Origin: Chitinilyticum aquatile DSM 21506
GTDB lineage: Bacteria > Pseudomonadota > Gammaproteobacteria > Burkholderiales > Chitinibacteraceae
Assembly: GCF_000430805.1 (NCBI RefSeq)
Contig: NZ_AUMS01000014.1
Span: 1-64,000 of the forward strand
Reading direction: 5' to 3'
DNA: 64,000 nt
The notes under the pieces are model-generated. The model was not told the origin of the DNA, did no database searches, and was given only the letters and a program-made list of their open reading frames with translations. A program made the translations under genes and the position numbers. Below, in pieces: positions 45,457 through 54,957 of the stretch. Position 1 is the stretch's first letter. Each line of letters begins with the position of its first letter.

Positions 45457-45882
45457 ATGTCGTATTGTCCGAAATGTGGTACCGCCAACCCCGATGGCGC
45501 GCAATTCTGCAGCGGCTGTGGCGAGAATCTGGGCGCCACTCCGGTAGCGAGCCAGCCGGCCGCCGTGTCAGCGGCTGCCCCGGCACAGAACCCGTACGTG
45601 GCTTCCGCCGCAGCGTCGCAGGCGCCCAAGCAGGAAGTGCCGACCTACCTGCTGCAGTCGATTCTGGTAACGCTGTGCTGCTGCCTGCCGTTCGGTATTG
45701 CGTCCATCGTGTTTGCGAGCCAGGTCAATGGCAAGGTCGCCGCAGGTGACATCGAAGGCGCGCTGGAATCTTCGCGCAAGGCCAAGATGTGGGCGTGGAT
45801 TGGCTTTGGTGCTGGTCTGGTAGTTAATATCGTGGCCGTGCTCATCAATGTTGGTGCTGCTGCTGCCGCTGGCGGTATGTAA
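45457..45882 (+). CDS. Zinc-ribbon protein with CD225/dispanin-like membrane domain
   Basis: A 141-residue protein. A zinc ribbon CPKCGTANPDGAQFCSGCG is followed by an Ala/Pro linker ending NPYVAS and a two-helix membrane domain: YLLQSILVTLCCCLPFGIASIVFASQVNGKVAAGD (re-entrant helix with CCC, cited by YLLQSIL and LCCCLPFG) and a C-terminal helix after SRKAKMWAW. This is the CD225-type layout. GGGAGTAG precedes the ATG. One of three such genes in 3.4 kb. Confidence 0.85.
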   Translation: MSYCPKCGTANPDGAQFCSGCGENLGATPVASQPAAVSAAAPAQNPYVASAAASQAPKQEVPTYLLQSILVTLCCCLPFGIASIVFASQVNGKVAAGDIEGALESSRKAKMWAWIGFGAGLVVNIVAVLINVGAAAAAGGM

Positions 45883-45934
45883 CAAGCTACTGTGTGACAG
45901 CCAGCCTGTCATCAGCCTTTGCCGTGACGGTACG

Positions 45935-45958
45935 AATACCCCGCTTTGGCGGGGTATT
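45935..45958. terminator. Hairpin after the CD225-like gene
   Basis: Ten-bp stem AATACCCCGC/GCGGGGTATT with a 4-base loop. The right strand overlaps the GGGTAT end of element copy J; the T-run is short. Confidence 0.55.
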
Positions 45959-45999
45959 TGCATATAGAGCTTTTGGGTAAAGGGTTTCCCGCTTATAGA
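45952..45999. repeat. 48-49 bp palindromic element, copy J (degraded)
   Basis: Starts GGGTAT, with GAGCTTTT and AAAGGGTTTCCC as possible arms and TTATAGA at the right end. It is the weakest of the full-length copies. It lies directly upstream of the second zinc-ribbon gene, as copy I does for the first. Confidence 0.45.
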
Positions 46000-46008
46000 G
46001 GGTTAGGT

Positions 46009-46437
46009 ATGTCATTTTGTCCAGAATGTGGCGCAAGCAACCCGTCCGAGGCCCGTTTTTGCAGCGCTTGCGGGGGGCCGCTGGGCAGTGTTGCAGCTGC
46101 ACCGGCACAGCCGCCAGTAGTGGCGAATCCTTATGCGATTTCCAGTTCCGGACGCGAGCTTGGCAGGGGGCGGTGGCAGCAGCCGCGCAATTCCACGCTG
46201 GCAATCGTCAGCCTGGTGGCCGGGATTCTGCAGTTGTTCTGCTGTTGTTTTGGCGGGCTGGTTGCGGTGATCTGCGGGCATCTGGCGCGCAGTGAAATCC
46301 GCAAGAGCGAAGGTCAGATCCTGGGTGATGGCATGGCGCTGGCCGGGCTGATTCTGGGCTATCTCGGGCTGGCTGGAACGGCAGTCTATTTCCTGCTGGT
46401 CTTTATCGGCGTGGCACTCGCGCCACTGGCTAACTGA
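46009..46437 (+). CDS. Zinc-ribbon protein with DUF4190 membrane domain
   Basis: A 142-residue protein: zinc ribbon CPECGASNPSEARFCSACG, Ala/Pro linker with NPYAISSSG, then a DUF4190 domain of two membrane helices (LAIVSLVAGILQLFCCCFGGLVAVICGHLA and GMALAGLILGYLGLAGTAVYFLL, cited by LAIVSLVAGI and LILGYLGLAG). The link NPYAIS also occurs in the 47.5-kb gene, pointing to shared ancestry of the N-terminal module. The function is unknown. Confidence 0.85.
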   Translation: MSFCPECGASNPSEARFCSACGGPLGSVAAAPAQPPVVANPYAISSSGRELGRGRWQQPRNSTLAIVSLVAGILQLFCCCFGGLVAVICGHLARSEIRKSEGQILGDGMALAGLILGYLGLAGTAVYFLLVFIGVALAPLAN

Positions 46438-46488
46438 TCCGGTACGAGTGGCCGCACGACGGCCGGAATCATCGGTTACACTTCCGGC

Positions 46489-47394
46489 ATGAATGAGTCT
46501 TCGCGCTACCGTCTCTCCCGCCTGTACCGTGTGCTGTCGCACATTGATGGCCGCCTCGGCGAGCCGCTATCGCTGGATGAACTCGCTGGCGTGGCCTGCT
46601 ATTCGCCTTACCACTTCGACCGCATTTTCCTGCGCTACCGTGGCGTTTCGCCAGCCGAGCACGTGCGTCGCCGCCGCCTGATGCGTGCTGCGCATCGCCT
46701 GCGGCACGAGCCCGATTGCCCGATCGGCGACATTGCCAGTGATTGTGGCTACAGCAACCAGGCCAATTTTTCCCGTGCGTTTCAGCAGCACTTCGGCATG
46801 AGCCCGCGTGCCTGGCGCAAGGGCGGGTGGCGCGAATACATGCTGCGTCAGGTCGCCGCATACTCTGATGCCGACCGCGCGCTGCACGAGGAATTCGAAG
46901 CGCTCACCCAGCGTGATCCGCAGTTGCGACAGCAACTGGCTGCCCGCATGGCGGTGCGCAAGCTGCCGCCGATGCGTACCGTATCGCGCCAGTTTGTCGG
47001 CCTGCTCGGGCATGATCTCGTTGCGGCGTGCCGCCAGTATGCGCAGGAATGCCTTGCCGCCGATCCGGACACGCACGACGCCGTGTTCGTTGGCAGCTTC
47101 CTGGATGATCCCGGATTCACCGGGCGCGAGCATTTCATTTATGAATTCGGCCTGATCGGCAGTGCAAGCACTGTGGGAATGACGCACGACTACCTGCTGC
47201 CCGGTGGCAGCTATGTCTGCCTGGACTGGGAGGGTGTCTGCCCGTGGATGCGCTGGATGTACGAGGACTGGCTGGACCATCATCCGGACTGGACGATGGA
47301 TAGCCGGCGTCCGCACCTTGAGTTCTACCGTGCCAGTCAGGGCGAGTTTACCGGTGGTACGCTGGCCATTCCGGTAATGCGCAAGGGGGTATAG
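46489..47394 (+). CDS. AraC-family regulator with GyrI-like effector domain
   Basis: A 301-residue regulator. The N-terminal AraC DNA-binding domain (residues 8-110) has two helix-turn-helices: SLDELAGVACYSPYHFDRIF and IGDIASDCGYSNQANFSRAFQQHFG. The C-terminal part (about 155-300) matches the GyrI-like small-molecule-binding fold (LPPMRTVSRQFVGL, YDYLLPGGSYVCLDWEG). The ligand is unknown. Its stop codon TAG lies in the left arm of a perfect palindromic element. Confidence 0.9.
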   Translation: MNESSRYRLSRLYRVLSHIDGRLGEPLSLDELAGVACYSPYHFDRIFLRYRGVSPAEHVRRRRLMRAAHRLRHEPDCPIGDIASDCGYSNQANFSRAFQQHFGMSPRAWRKGGWREYMLRQVAAYSDADRALHEEFEALTQRDPQLRQQLAARMAVRKLPPMRTVSRQFVGLLGHDLVAACRQYAQECLAADPDTHDAVFVGSFLDDPGFTGREHFIYEFGLIGSASTVGMTHDYLLPGGSYVCLDWEGVCPWMRWMYEDWLDHHPDWTMDSRRPHLEFYRASQGEFTGGTLAIPVMRKGV

Positions 47395-47434
47395 TGATGC
47401 AGCCATTTAAATAAAATGGCTGCATCACTATACC
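47387..47434. repeat. 48-49 bp palindromic element, copy K (perfect)
   Basis: A perfect 21-bp inverted repeat (47388-47408 with 47414-47434) around a 5-base loop, ends GGTATAG and CTATACC, arms GATGCAGCCATTT and its complement. It supplies the stop codon of the AraC gene. This is the best-preserved copy in the window. Confidence 0.95.
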
Positions 47435-47539
47435 TGTCGTCATGTTGTTTGACGGGGAGTGGGTGTGGCATTTAACAGCGGCCCGGGCAATAAAATGGCA
47501 GAATACTGACATAACCCTGAATTTTCACGCAGGGTATCA

Positions 47540-48811
47540 ATGTCAGAACTGAACAGGAAGCCGACACCCATGTTTTGCCCGCACTGTGGTCAGCAAAATG
47601 ATGACCAGTCCCGTTTTTGCAATCGCTGCGGCGGCAAGCTGCCGAGCGCATCGCTGAGCAACCCCGTCGCCGCGCCCGCGGATGCAGTCAGCTCCGACAC
47701 CGCCTCGCCCGCTGTCCCCGCTGCCGATGCCAGCGGTAACCCCTACGCCATTTCGGCTGGCGTCGCACAGACCCGGGCCGGCAACCTGCCCGGCGAGGCT
47801 GAACCGCATGGTGGCTACGCCGGTTTCTGGGAACGTTTTGCCGCGCACTTCCTCGATAATTTCCTGATTTCCATCGTCGTGTACGGGCTGATTTTCGTCA
47901 TCCTGCTGGTGATCGGAGTTGGTGTCAGTGCGGACGCCGGCAATTTCAGCGAGGACTCGCTGGGCATCGCCGGCCTGCTGGCTATCGTCGCTGTCGCCAT
48001 CGTGATTCCCTGGCTGTATTTTGCCCTGATGGAATCCGGCGAAGGCCGCGCAACGCTGGGCAAGCGCGCGCTCGGCCTGGCCGTGCAGCGGCAGGATGGC
48101 GAGCGCATCGGCTTTGGCCGCGCCACTGGCCGGCATTTCAGCAAGATGCTGTCATCAATCATGATGATCGGATACCTGATGCAGCCCTTTACCGCGCGCA
48201 AGCAGGCGCTGCATGACCTGATTACCGATGTGGTCGTGGTGCGCCAGCGTAAGGATGGCGGCAACAAGGCGCTGGTCTGGGTGATGATCGGCATCGGCGT
48301 GTTCTTTGTCCTGATTGCGGTCATCGGCATTCTGGCCGCCATTGCGATCCCCGCGTTTGTCGAATACCAGCAGAAGGCCGCACTGAAAGGCGCGATGAGC
48401 GAACTGCGCAACGCCTCGGTCGCCGTGACCTCGTATTACGAAAGCCATGAAGAAGTGCCGGCCTCGCTGGCTGATGCAGGCTATTCGCCACTCAAGGCCG
48501 AAGGCTATACGCTGGAGCTGGATCCGGATACCGGCATCCTGACCGCCTCCTTCACCAAGTCCTCCCTCATCGGCAGCAAACTGGAATATGTGCCGAGCCT
48601 GGATGATGACGGCAATGTGCAGTGGCAATGTGAAGGAAGTGAAATCCCGGAGGCCAAGCTGCCGGCGGGTTGTGTCGACGTCAAGGTTGCCGATGCACGT
48701 CGTGCCGCAGACGAAGAGGCCCGTTCGCAAACCGAATCCGATGCCGCCGCAGAGGAAGAGCCTTACATGGAGCAAGCCCCGGAGGCTTCCGAGGCTGCCG
48801 CCGCGCAATAA
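47540..48811 (+). CDS. Zinc ribbon-RDD-pilin-like fusion membrane protein
   Basis: A 423-residue multidomain protein. Zinc ribbon CPHCGQQNDDQSRFCNRCG (13-31), Ala/Ser-rich linker with NPYAIS, an RDD domain with two or three helices (about 90-240; GFWERFAAHFLDNFLIS, MQPFTARKQALHDLITD), then IAVIGILAAIAIPAFVEYQQKA (from about 255), which copies the conserved N-terminal helix of type IV pilins but has no prepilin peptidase site (G/FTLIE is absent). A folded pilin-like domain (ASVAVTSYYESHEEVPASLADAGY) and an acidic tail follow. The start could also be MFCPHCG (11 residues later). Function unknown. Confidence 0.85.
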   Translation: MSELNRKPTPMFCPHCGQQNDDQSRFCNRCGGKLPSASLSNPVAAPADAVSSDTASPAVPAADASGNPYAISAGVAQTRAGNLPGEAEPHGGYAGFWERFAAHFLDNFLISIVVYGLIFVILLVIGVGVSADAGNFSEDSLGIAGLLAIVAVAIVIPWLYFALMESGEGRATLGKRALGLAVQRQDGERIGFGRATGRHFSKMLSSIMMIGYLMQPFTARKQALHDLITDVVVVRQRKDGGNKALVWVMIGIGVFFVLIAVIGILAAIAIPAFVEYQQKAALKGAMSELRNASVAVTSYYESHEEVPASLADAGYSPLKAEGYTLELDPDTGILTASFTKSSLIGSKLEYVPSLDDDGNVQWQCEGSEIPEAKLPAGCVDVKVADARRAADEEARSQTESDAAAEEEPYMEQAPEASEAAAAQ

Positions 48812-48835
48812 AGTATGCAGTCTTTATTGGCTGTC

Positions 48836-48866
48836 AAAAAACCGGAGCCTCATGCTCCGGTTTTTT
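48836..48866 (+). terminator. Terminator after the fusion gene
   Basis: Stem AAAACCGGAGC/GCTCCGGTTTT with a CTCAT loop and a T-run. Confidence 0.85.
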
Positions 48867-48888
48867 GTGTTCTCCGAAAAGCAGACGC

Positions 48889-48919
48889 AAAAAAGCCAAG
48901 GTTTTCACCTTGGCTTTTT
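48889..48919 (-). terminator. Terminator of the tRNA-Pro gene
   Basis: Stem AAAAAGCCAAGG/CCTTGGCTTTTT with a 6-base loop; on the minus strand it follows the tRNA by 9 bases and ends in TTTTTTGCG. Confidence 0.8.
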
Positions 48920-48927
48920 CAGTATCC

Positions 48928-49004
48928 TGGTCGGAGTGAGAGGATTCGAACCTCCGGCCTCTACGTCCCGAACGTAGCGCTCTACCAGGCTAAGCTACAC
49001 TCCG
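48928..49004 (-). tRNA. tRNA-Pro (anticodon CGG)
   Basis: A 77-base tRNA with encoded CCA. Acceptor CGGAGTG/CACTCCG, D-arm AGCTTAGCCTGGTAGAGCG, anticodon arm CTACG-TTCGGGA-CGTAG giving anticodon CGG (codon CCG), and T-arm with GTTCGAATC. It is transcribed alone from the promoter at 49033-49061. Confidence 0.97.
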
Positions 49005-49032
49005 ATTTCTCGTCTTGCGACTTGAGGGCTGC

Positions 49033-49061
49033 ATTATGGTAATCCAGCCTCAGGCTGTCAA
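49033..49061 (-). promoter_or_regulatory. Sigma70 promoter of tRNA-Pro
   Basis: On the minus strand: TTGACA (49056-49061), 17-base spacer, CATAAT (49033-49038), about 29 bases before the tRNA. Confidence 0.8.
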
Positions 49062-49097
49062 GAAAATTTTACAGATTCACCTGACTGCCAGTAAAAC

Positions 49098-50066
49098 TCA
49101 GTGCTGGCGGTTGACCGCGATGCGGGCGAGTGCGTGCAGTGCCTGCGTGAAAGCGTTATCCGGCAGGCCGGCGAGGCAGGCAATGGCGCGTTCCGATTCG
49201 GCCTGTGCCACGGTGCGGGCATAGTCGAGTGCGCCGCTTGTTTGTACGGCATGGAGCACGGCATCGAAGTGGTCGCGGCTGGCCTGCGAAAGCGCGGTCC
49301 GAACAACCGAGGCGGCATGCGCGCTGCCGTGGCGCATGACGTGGATCAGCGGCAGCGTCGGCTTGCCCTCAGAGAGATCGTCGCCGAGGTTCTTGCCGAT
49401 TTCGTCGGCATTGCCGGTGTAGTCGAGCACGTCATCAATGATCTGGAAGGCGGTGCCCAGGTGCATGCCATAGGCTGCAAGCGCAGCTTCGGTCATTCCA
49501 TCCGCGCCATTGATGATGGCGCCCAGGCGGGCGGCGGCCTCGAACAGCTTGGCCGTCTTGTAGCGGATGACCTGCAGATAGCCTTCTTCGTCGATGTCGG
49601 TGTTGCCGATATTCATCAGTTGCAACACTTCGCCTTCGGCAATGATGTTGGTGGCGTCGGCCACGACCGAGAGAATGCGCATCGAATCGCAGCCGACCAT
49701 CATCTGGAAGGCGCGGCTGTAGAGGAAGTCGCCGACCAGTACGCTGGCGGCATTGCCGAAGAGCGCATTGGCGGTATCGCGGCCACGGCGCAGGCTGGAT
49801 TCGTCGACCACATCGTCGTGCAGCAGCGTGGCGGTATGGATGAATTCGATGACGGCGGCCAGTTCGCGGTGCTGTTCACCCTGATAGCCGAGTGCACGCG
49901 CCGTGAGCAGAACCAGTACCGGGCGCAGGCGTTTGCCGCCCGAGCTGACGATGTATTCCGCTACTTGCCGCACCAGCACCACATCGGAGTGCAGACGGGT
50001 GCGGATCAGCTGGTCGACGGCCGGCATTTCGTCGGCAAGCACGGTTTTCACGAACTCCATCGTCAC
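49098..50066 (-). CDS. ispB: Octaprenyl diphosphate synthase
   Basis: A 322-residue trans-polyprenyl synthase making the C40 side chain of ubiquinone. It shows GGKRLRPVLVLL, the first Asp-rich motif LLHDDVVDESSLRRG, and the second IIDDVLDYTG, followed by KNLGDDLSEGKPTLPLIH. The start GTG 50066 follows GAGG by 7 bases; ATG 50060 is two codons later. Divergent from rplU, the common arrangement in proteobacteria. Confidence 0.95.
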   Translation of the reverse strand: MTMEFVKTVLADEMPAVDQLIRTRLHSDVVLVRQVAEYIVSSGGKRLRPVLVLLTARALGYQGEQHRELAAVIEFIHTATLLHDDVVDESSLRRGRDTANALFGNAASVLVGDFLYSRAFQMMVGCDSMRILSVVADATNIIAEGEVLQLMNIGNTDIDEEGYLQVIRYKTAKLFEAAARLGAIINGADGMTEAALAAYGMHLGTAFQIIDDVLDYTGNADEIGKNLGDDLSEGKPTLPLIHVMRHGSAHAASVVRTALSQASRDHFDAVLHAVQTSGALDYARTVAQAESERAIACLAGLPDNAFTQALHALARIAVNRQH

Positions 50067-50194
50067 GGATATTCCTCACTGGGCTGCACCGCAGGTGCAG
50101 GGGCTGATGATTTCAAAGGCGGAAATCTTACCAGAAAGCGCCCGTCGTCGCTCGGGATCGCCATGTTCGTGATGCCCCGTTGCGGCATAAGTGC

Positions 50195-50223
50195 TTGACG
50201 TGATTGGCAGATGGGGGTAAATT
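50195..50223 (+). promoter_or_regulatory. Sigma70 promoter of rplU-rpmA
   Basis: TTGACG (50195-50200), 17-base spacer and TAAATT (50218-50223), about 80 bases before rplU. The leader in between contains a small hairpin GCTTGCTGT/ACAGCAGGC. Confidence 0.65.
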
Positions 50224-50302
50224 TGCCGGCTTCCCGTATTTGGGAGAACGCTTGCTGTCGCAAACAGCAGGCGATTTTGGGTGACTCTTAACGGAGCTTG
50301 TT

Positions 50303-50614
50303 ATGTATGCAGTCGTAAAAACCGGTGGCAAGCAGTACAAAGTTGCAATCGGCGAAAAACTTAAAGTAGAACAGATTGCTGCAGACATCGACAGCCAGAT
50401 CGTACTGAATGAAGTATTGATGGTGGCAGACGGTGACGCAGTTGTAATTGGTACCCCGGTTGTTGCCGGCGCCGCCATCAAGGCAACCGTGGTTTCCCAC
50501 GGTCGCGGTGAAAAGGTTCGCATCTTCAAGATGCGCCGCCGCAAGCACTACATGAAGCGCCAGGGCCATCGCCAGAACTACACCGAGATCCGCATCGACG
50601 CGATCGAAAAGTAA
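50303..50614 (+). CDS. rplU: 50S ribosomal protein L21
   Basis: A 103-residue large-subunit protein. [20 protein letters not shown] at the start and [21 protein letters not shown] at the end are diagnostic (the latter cited by [11 protein letters not shown]). It begins the rplU-rpmA operon. Confidence 0.98.
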   Translation: MYAVVKTGGKQYKVAIGEKLKVEQIAADIDSQIVLNEVLMVADGDAVVIGTPVVAGAAIKATVVSHGRGEKVRIFKMRRRKHYMKRQGHRQNYTEIRIDAIEK

Positions 50615-50633
50615 TCTTTAGGAGCTAAGCAAC

Positions 50634-50912
50634 ATGGCACACAAGAAAGCTGGCGGTAGTTCCCGTAACGGCCGCGACTCTGAATCGAAACGCCTTGGTA
50701 TCAAGGTATACGGCGGCGAGCTGATCCCCGCTGGTTCCATCATCGTGCGTCAGCGCGGTACCGAATTCCACGCTGGCGACAACGTCGGCATGGGCAAGGA
50801 CCACACCCTGTTCGCCAAGGTTGATGGCTATGTACAGTACGCAGTCAAGGGCGCGCTGAAGCGTCGCACCGTGACCGTTGTTCCGTACACTGGCGAAGCC
50901 GACGCCGCCTAA
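50634..50912 (+). CDS. rpmA: 50S ribosomal protein L27
   Basis: A 92-residue protein with [29 protein letters not shown] and [10 protein letters not shown]. There is no N-terminal extension of the Firmicutes type, so it needs no processing. It follows rplU after 19 bases with AGGAG upstream. Confidence 0.98.
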   Translation: MAHKKAGGSSRNGRDSESKRLGIKVYGGELIPAGSIIVRQRGTEFHAGDNVGMGKDHTLFAKVDGYVQYAVKGALKRRTVTVVPYTGEADAA

Positions 50913-50940
50913 CAGGCGCACGGCTGCGCTAGCGCGCATG

Positions 50941-52258
<1,318 letters not shown>

Positions 52259-52274
52259 TCCGCGCGTTCACCCC

Positions 52275-52310
52275 AACAAAAAAGGCTTGCTGTGGCAAGC
52301 CTTTTTTGTT
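52275..52310 (+). terminator. Terminator after obgE
   Basis: A perfect 16-bp stem AACAAAAAAGGCTTGC with its complement around TGTG. A palindromic element starts at the next base. Confidence 0.9.
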
Positions 52311-52359
52311 GGGTATATTGCCTAAGACTTTTGATATCAAAGGTTTTGGATGCATACCC
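52311..52359. repeat. 48-49 bp palindromic element, copy L
   Basis: Starts GGGTAT, ends GCATACCC; inner palindrome CTTTTGATATCAAAG. It abuts the obgE terminator, as copy D abuts the gnd terminator, with the same preceding TTTTTTGTT. Confidence 0.85.
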
Positions 52360-52378
52360 TTGGGGCTGGCCGATAAGC

Positions 52379-52684
52379 TCAGGCCTTCTCCAGTACGATA
52401 CATTGCGATGGCAGCAGGGTAAAAATGCCCGCTAGCAGGATTTTCCAGCCTCGCAGATTGCTTCTTACCGAGAACGCCACATCGTGCTGTTCGACTGTGA
52501 ATGCAATTCGCTTTGTTTTCGCATTGCGTAAGGCAACTTGCAGTGTGTGCTCGCCCGGTTCAAGAACAAGGCTGAGCGACTGACCATCGGCAATGGTATT
52601 CACCACCTTGTCATTGATAAGTACCTGATAGTTTTCCCTGCGATCTGTCAGACCGCTGTCGCGGGTCAGGGTGAGTTGTGGCAT
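52379..52684 (-). CDS. Small hypothetical protein
   Basis: A 101-residue protein with a beta-rich N-terminal half (QLTLTRDSGLTD, YQVLINDKVVNTIADGQSLSLVLEPGEHTL cited in parts) that recalls a PEGA-like domain, and a hydrophobic C-terminal stretch (GWKILLAGIFTLLPSQCIVL) that may be a membrane helix. AGGAAAG lies 5 bases before the start ATG. The sequence is less GC-rich than its neighbours. No family assigned. Confidence 0.55.
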   Translation of the reverse strand: MPQLTLTRDSGLTDRRENYQVLINDKVVNTIADGQSLSLVLEPGEHTLQVALRNAKTKRIAFTVEQHDVAFSVRSNLRGWKILLAGIFTLLPSQCIVLEKA

Positions 52685-52887
52685 ATGAGCTTTCCTGTGG
52701 TGGTTGCCAAATCGGACTACACCAATTTGCCAAAAAGCAATCTCAGAGTCAATTTCTGGTAAGTATTTGATGGGTTGATTTTGACAGTGAGCAAGGAGTA
52801 GGGGGTTGCCTGCCCGGGTTCTGGCGGCTTGGGCAACCAGGGCTTCTGCCATCGCGGTAACGAGAGATTTTAGTAGTGATATTAATG

Positions 52888-52935
52888 GGGTATTAAGCCA
52901 GAGCCCATTTTAAAGAAGGGCTTGCTGGCAATAGA
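52888..52935. repeat. 48-49 bp palindromic element, copy O
   Basis: Starts GGGTAT, arms CAGAGCCCATTTT and GAAGGGCTTGCTGG; the right end reads AATAGA. It lies in the gap before the convergent end of the TIM-barrel gene, just beyond its stop codon. Confidence 0.7.
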
Positions 52936-52946
52936 TTCATGTGTAT

Positions 52947-53873
52947 TTAGCGGTTTACCGAGCGCGCCATGCGCGCGTAGGTGTGCCGCACGCCGCGGAT
53001 CGCGATGCTGTAGGCCATGATGTTCTCCGGCAGTGCCATGCCCAGATAACCGGTGTCGCCGATGTGGTGCAGGTCGGCGCCGGCCATTTTGCTCATCAGT
53101 GCAATCTGGCGGATGGTCGCGGTGTCCGCGCCTTCCTGTGACGTACCGATTGCCGTCATCGCCAGCGTGCCATGCTGGTGCGCGCAGGCGATCAGCTGGC
53201 TGACCACGTCCTGCGACATGCCCGGAATCGTCCCCGGTGCCGGCAGCAGGATGATGTCGGCACCCTGTTCGGCAAACAGGCGCACGTCGTCCGGGCCGAT
53301 GAGCTGACCGCCGCTTTCGCGCACCATGCCGGCGCCGTGCATCTTGCCGGTGATCAGGATCAGGCGTTCGCCGACTGCCGCGCGGATGGCCTGCAGGGCG
53401 CCGGCAATGGCGCGGTTGCTCACGCCGTTGTTCGGGTTGCCGGTCAGCACGATGAACCGTGCGCCCATGTCAGCCAGCCGCAACGCGTTCTTGGGGGTGG
53501 CGGCGCGCCCGGCCGTCATCTGCCAGATTTCATCGTGCTGCTGCGCGTGTTCCGGGTCGACGGCTTCCAGATTCACGCCGACGGGACGGCCGGTCAGGCG
53601 CTGCAGTTCGCGCAGCATGTTTTCCGGCGCAATGCCGGGCGGCAGGCCCTGAATGGCTGGCTGCAGGGTATCAAACAAATTCAGTAGCAGCAGGTCGGCG
53701 CCGTTGGCAGCACTCAACTCGGCATTGCTGATCGTGCCCAGCAGCGGCGGCACAGCGACGATGCTTTCACTGAGCAGCACGCGGCCTTCGCTGGCGCGGA
53801 TGGCGTAGAGCAGCGCCGCCTTGTCCATGCTGGCAAAGTCGGAGGCGTTGCAGTCGAGCAGGCGTTTGGACAT
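52947..53873 (-). CDS. TIM-barrel protein (DUF7916-like)
   Basis: A 308-residue protein, probably a phosphate-binding TIM barrel: RLLDCNASDFASMDKAALLYAIRASEGRVLLSE at the start (cited by RLLDCNASDF and IRASEGRVLLSE), NGADLLLLNLFDT, TGRPVGVNLEAVD, RFIVLTGNPNNGVSN, ADIILLPAPGTIPG and AGADLHHIGDTGYLG. This order matches a poorly studied family that often lies in sugar PTS regions; the biochemical role is unknown. It starts 25 bases after the threonine aldolase stop, so the two may form an operon. Confidence 0.7.
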   Translation of the reverse strand: MSKRLLDCNASDFASMDKAALLYAIRASEGRVLLSESIVAVPPLLGTISNAELSAANGADLLLLNLFDTLQPAIQGLPPGIAPENMLRELQRLTGRPVGVNLEAVDPEHAQQHDEIWQMTAGRAATPKNALRLADMGARFIVLTGNPNNGVSNRAIAGALQAIRAAVGERLILITGKMHGAGMVRESGGQLIGPDDVRLFAEQGADIILLPAPGTIPGMSQDVVSQLIACAHQHGTLAMTAIGTSQEGADTATIRQIALMSKMAGADLHHIGDTGYLGMALPENIMAYSIAIRGVRHTYARMARSVNR

Positions 53874-53898
53874 GGTGCTTTTCCTTGTGCAGGGTGAA

Positions 53899-54957
53899 TC
53901 AGCGGATACTCGGGTCGGCCATGGTTTCGATGATGGCTTCGCGCACGGCCTGCAGCAGCGCATCGACATCGTCGGCCTGCGTGGCCCAGGAGCACACGAA
54001 ACGGGCGCCCCCTTCGTTGATGAAGCCGTAGAACGCCCAGCCCATGGCGCTCAGGCGGCGCTGCACGCGGCTGTCGATTCGGGCGAAAACCGCGTTGGCT
54101 TCCACCGGAAACAGCAGTTCGATGCCGGGAATCTGGCGAAAGCCCTCGGCGAGCCGTGTCGCCATCGCATTGGCGTGCGCGGCATGGCGTAGCCAGATGC
54201 CGTCCTTCAGGACGCCAACCCACGGCGCCGACAGGTAGCGCATTTTCGACGCCAGCTGGCCGGCCTGCTTGCAGCGGTAGGCAAAGTCTTCCGACAGGCT
54301 GCGGTCGAAAAACACGATGGCCTCGCCCACGGGCATGCCGAGTTTTGTGCCCCCCAGCGACAGCACTTCCACGCCGGCCTGCCAGCTCAGTGCGGCCGGG
54401 CTGCAGCCGAGGCTGGCGCAGGCATTGGCAAAACGCGCGCCGTCCATGTGGACGTGCAGGCCGTGGCGTCGCGCGTGGGCGCTCAGTTCGGCTACTTCAG
54501 AGGGTGCGTAGACTGTGCCGCTTTCCGTCGACTGCGTGATCGTCACCACCTTGGGCTTCGGGTAATGGATGTCGCTGCGGCGTGCCACCAGCCGGTCGAT
54601 TTCATCCGGCCAGAGCTTGCCGTTCGGCCCGCGCCCCAGCAGCAGCTTGGTGCCATTGGAGAAAAACTCCGGCCCGCCACACTCGTCGGTTTCCACGTGC
54701 GCCTGCTCGTGGCAGATCACGCTGTGGTAGCTCTGGCACAGCGACGCCAGCGCCAGCGAATTGGCCGCCGTGCCGTTGAATACGAAAAAGACGTCGGCAT
54801 CGGGGTGCTCGAATGTCTGGCGGATGGCATCCGCAGCCTGCACCGTCCAGTCATCCTGCCCGTAGGAGGCATGGCAGCCCGCGTTGGCCTGCAAAAAGGC
54901 ATCAAGGGCTTCGGGGCAGATGCCTGCGGTGTTGTCGCTGGCGAAGTCGTAGCGCAT
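53899..54957 (-). CDS. ltaE: Low-specificity L-threonine aldolase (PLP, beta-eliminating lyase family)
   Basis: A 352-residue fold-type I PLP enzyme. MRYDFASDNTAGICPEAL, the motif YGQDDWTVQAADAIRQTF, HVETDECGG, the cofactor Asp in HVHMDGARFANA and the Schiff-base Lys in SLGGTKLGMPVGEA are in family positions. It cleaves L-threonine or L-allo-threonine to glycine and acetaldehyde. AGGAG precedes ATG 54957. The upstream hydrolase frame runs into its first 56 bases. Confidence 0.88.
   Translation of the reverse strand: MRYDFASDNTAGICPEALDAFLQANAGCHASYGQDDWTVQAADAIRQTFEHPDADVFFVFNGTAANSLALASLCQSYHSVICHEQAHVETDECGGPEFFSNGTKLLLGRGPNGKLWPDEIDRLVARRSDIHYPKPKVVTITQSTESGTVYAPSEVAELSAHARRHGLHVHMDGARFANACASLGCSPAALSWQAGVEVLSLGGTKLGMPVGEAIVFFDRSLSEDFAYRCKQAGQLASKMRYLSAPWVGVLKDGIWLRHAAHANAMATRLAEGFRQIPGIELLFPVEANAVFARIDSRVQRRLSAMGWAFYGFINEGGARFVCSWATQADDVDALLQAVREAIIETMADPSIR

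Noticed and set aside
48165-48190. GATGCAGCCCTTT in the RDD part of the fusion gene, like a left arm
   Set aside because: It encodes the conserved RDD sequence YLMQPFTARKQ and lacks a partner arm.
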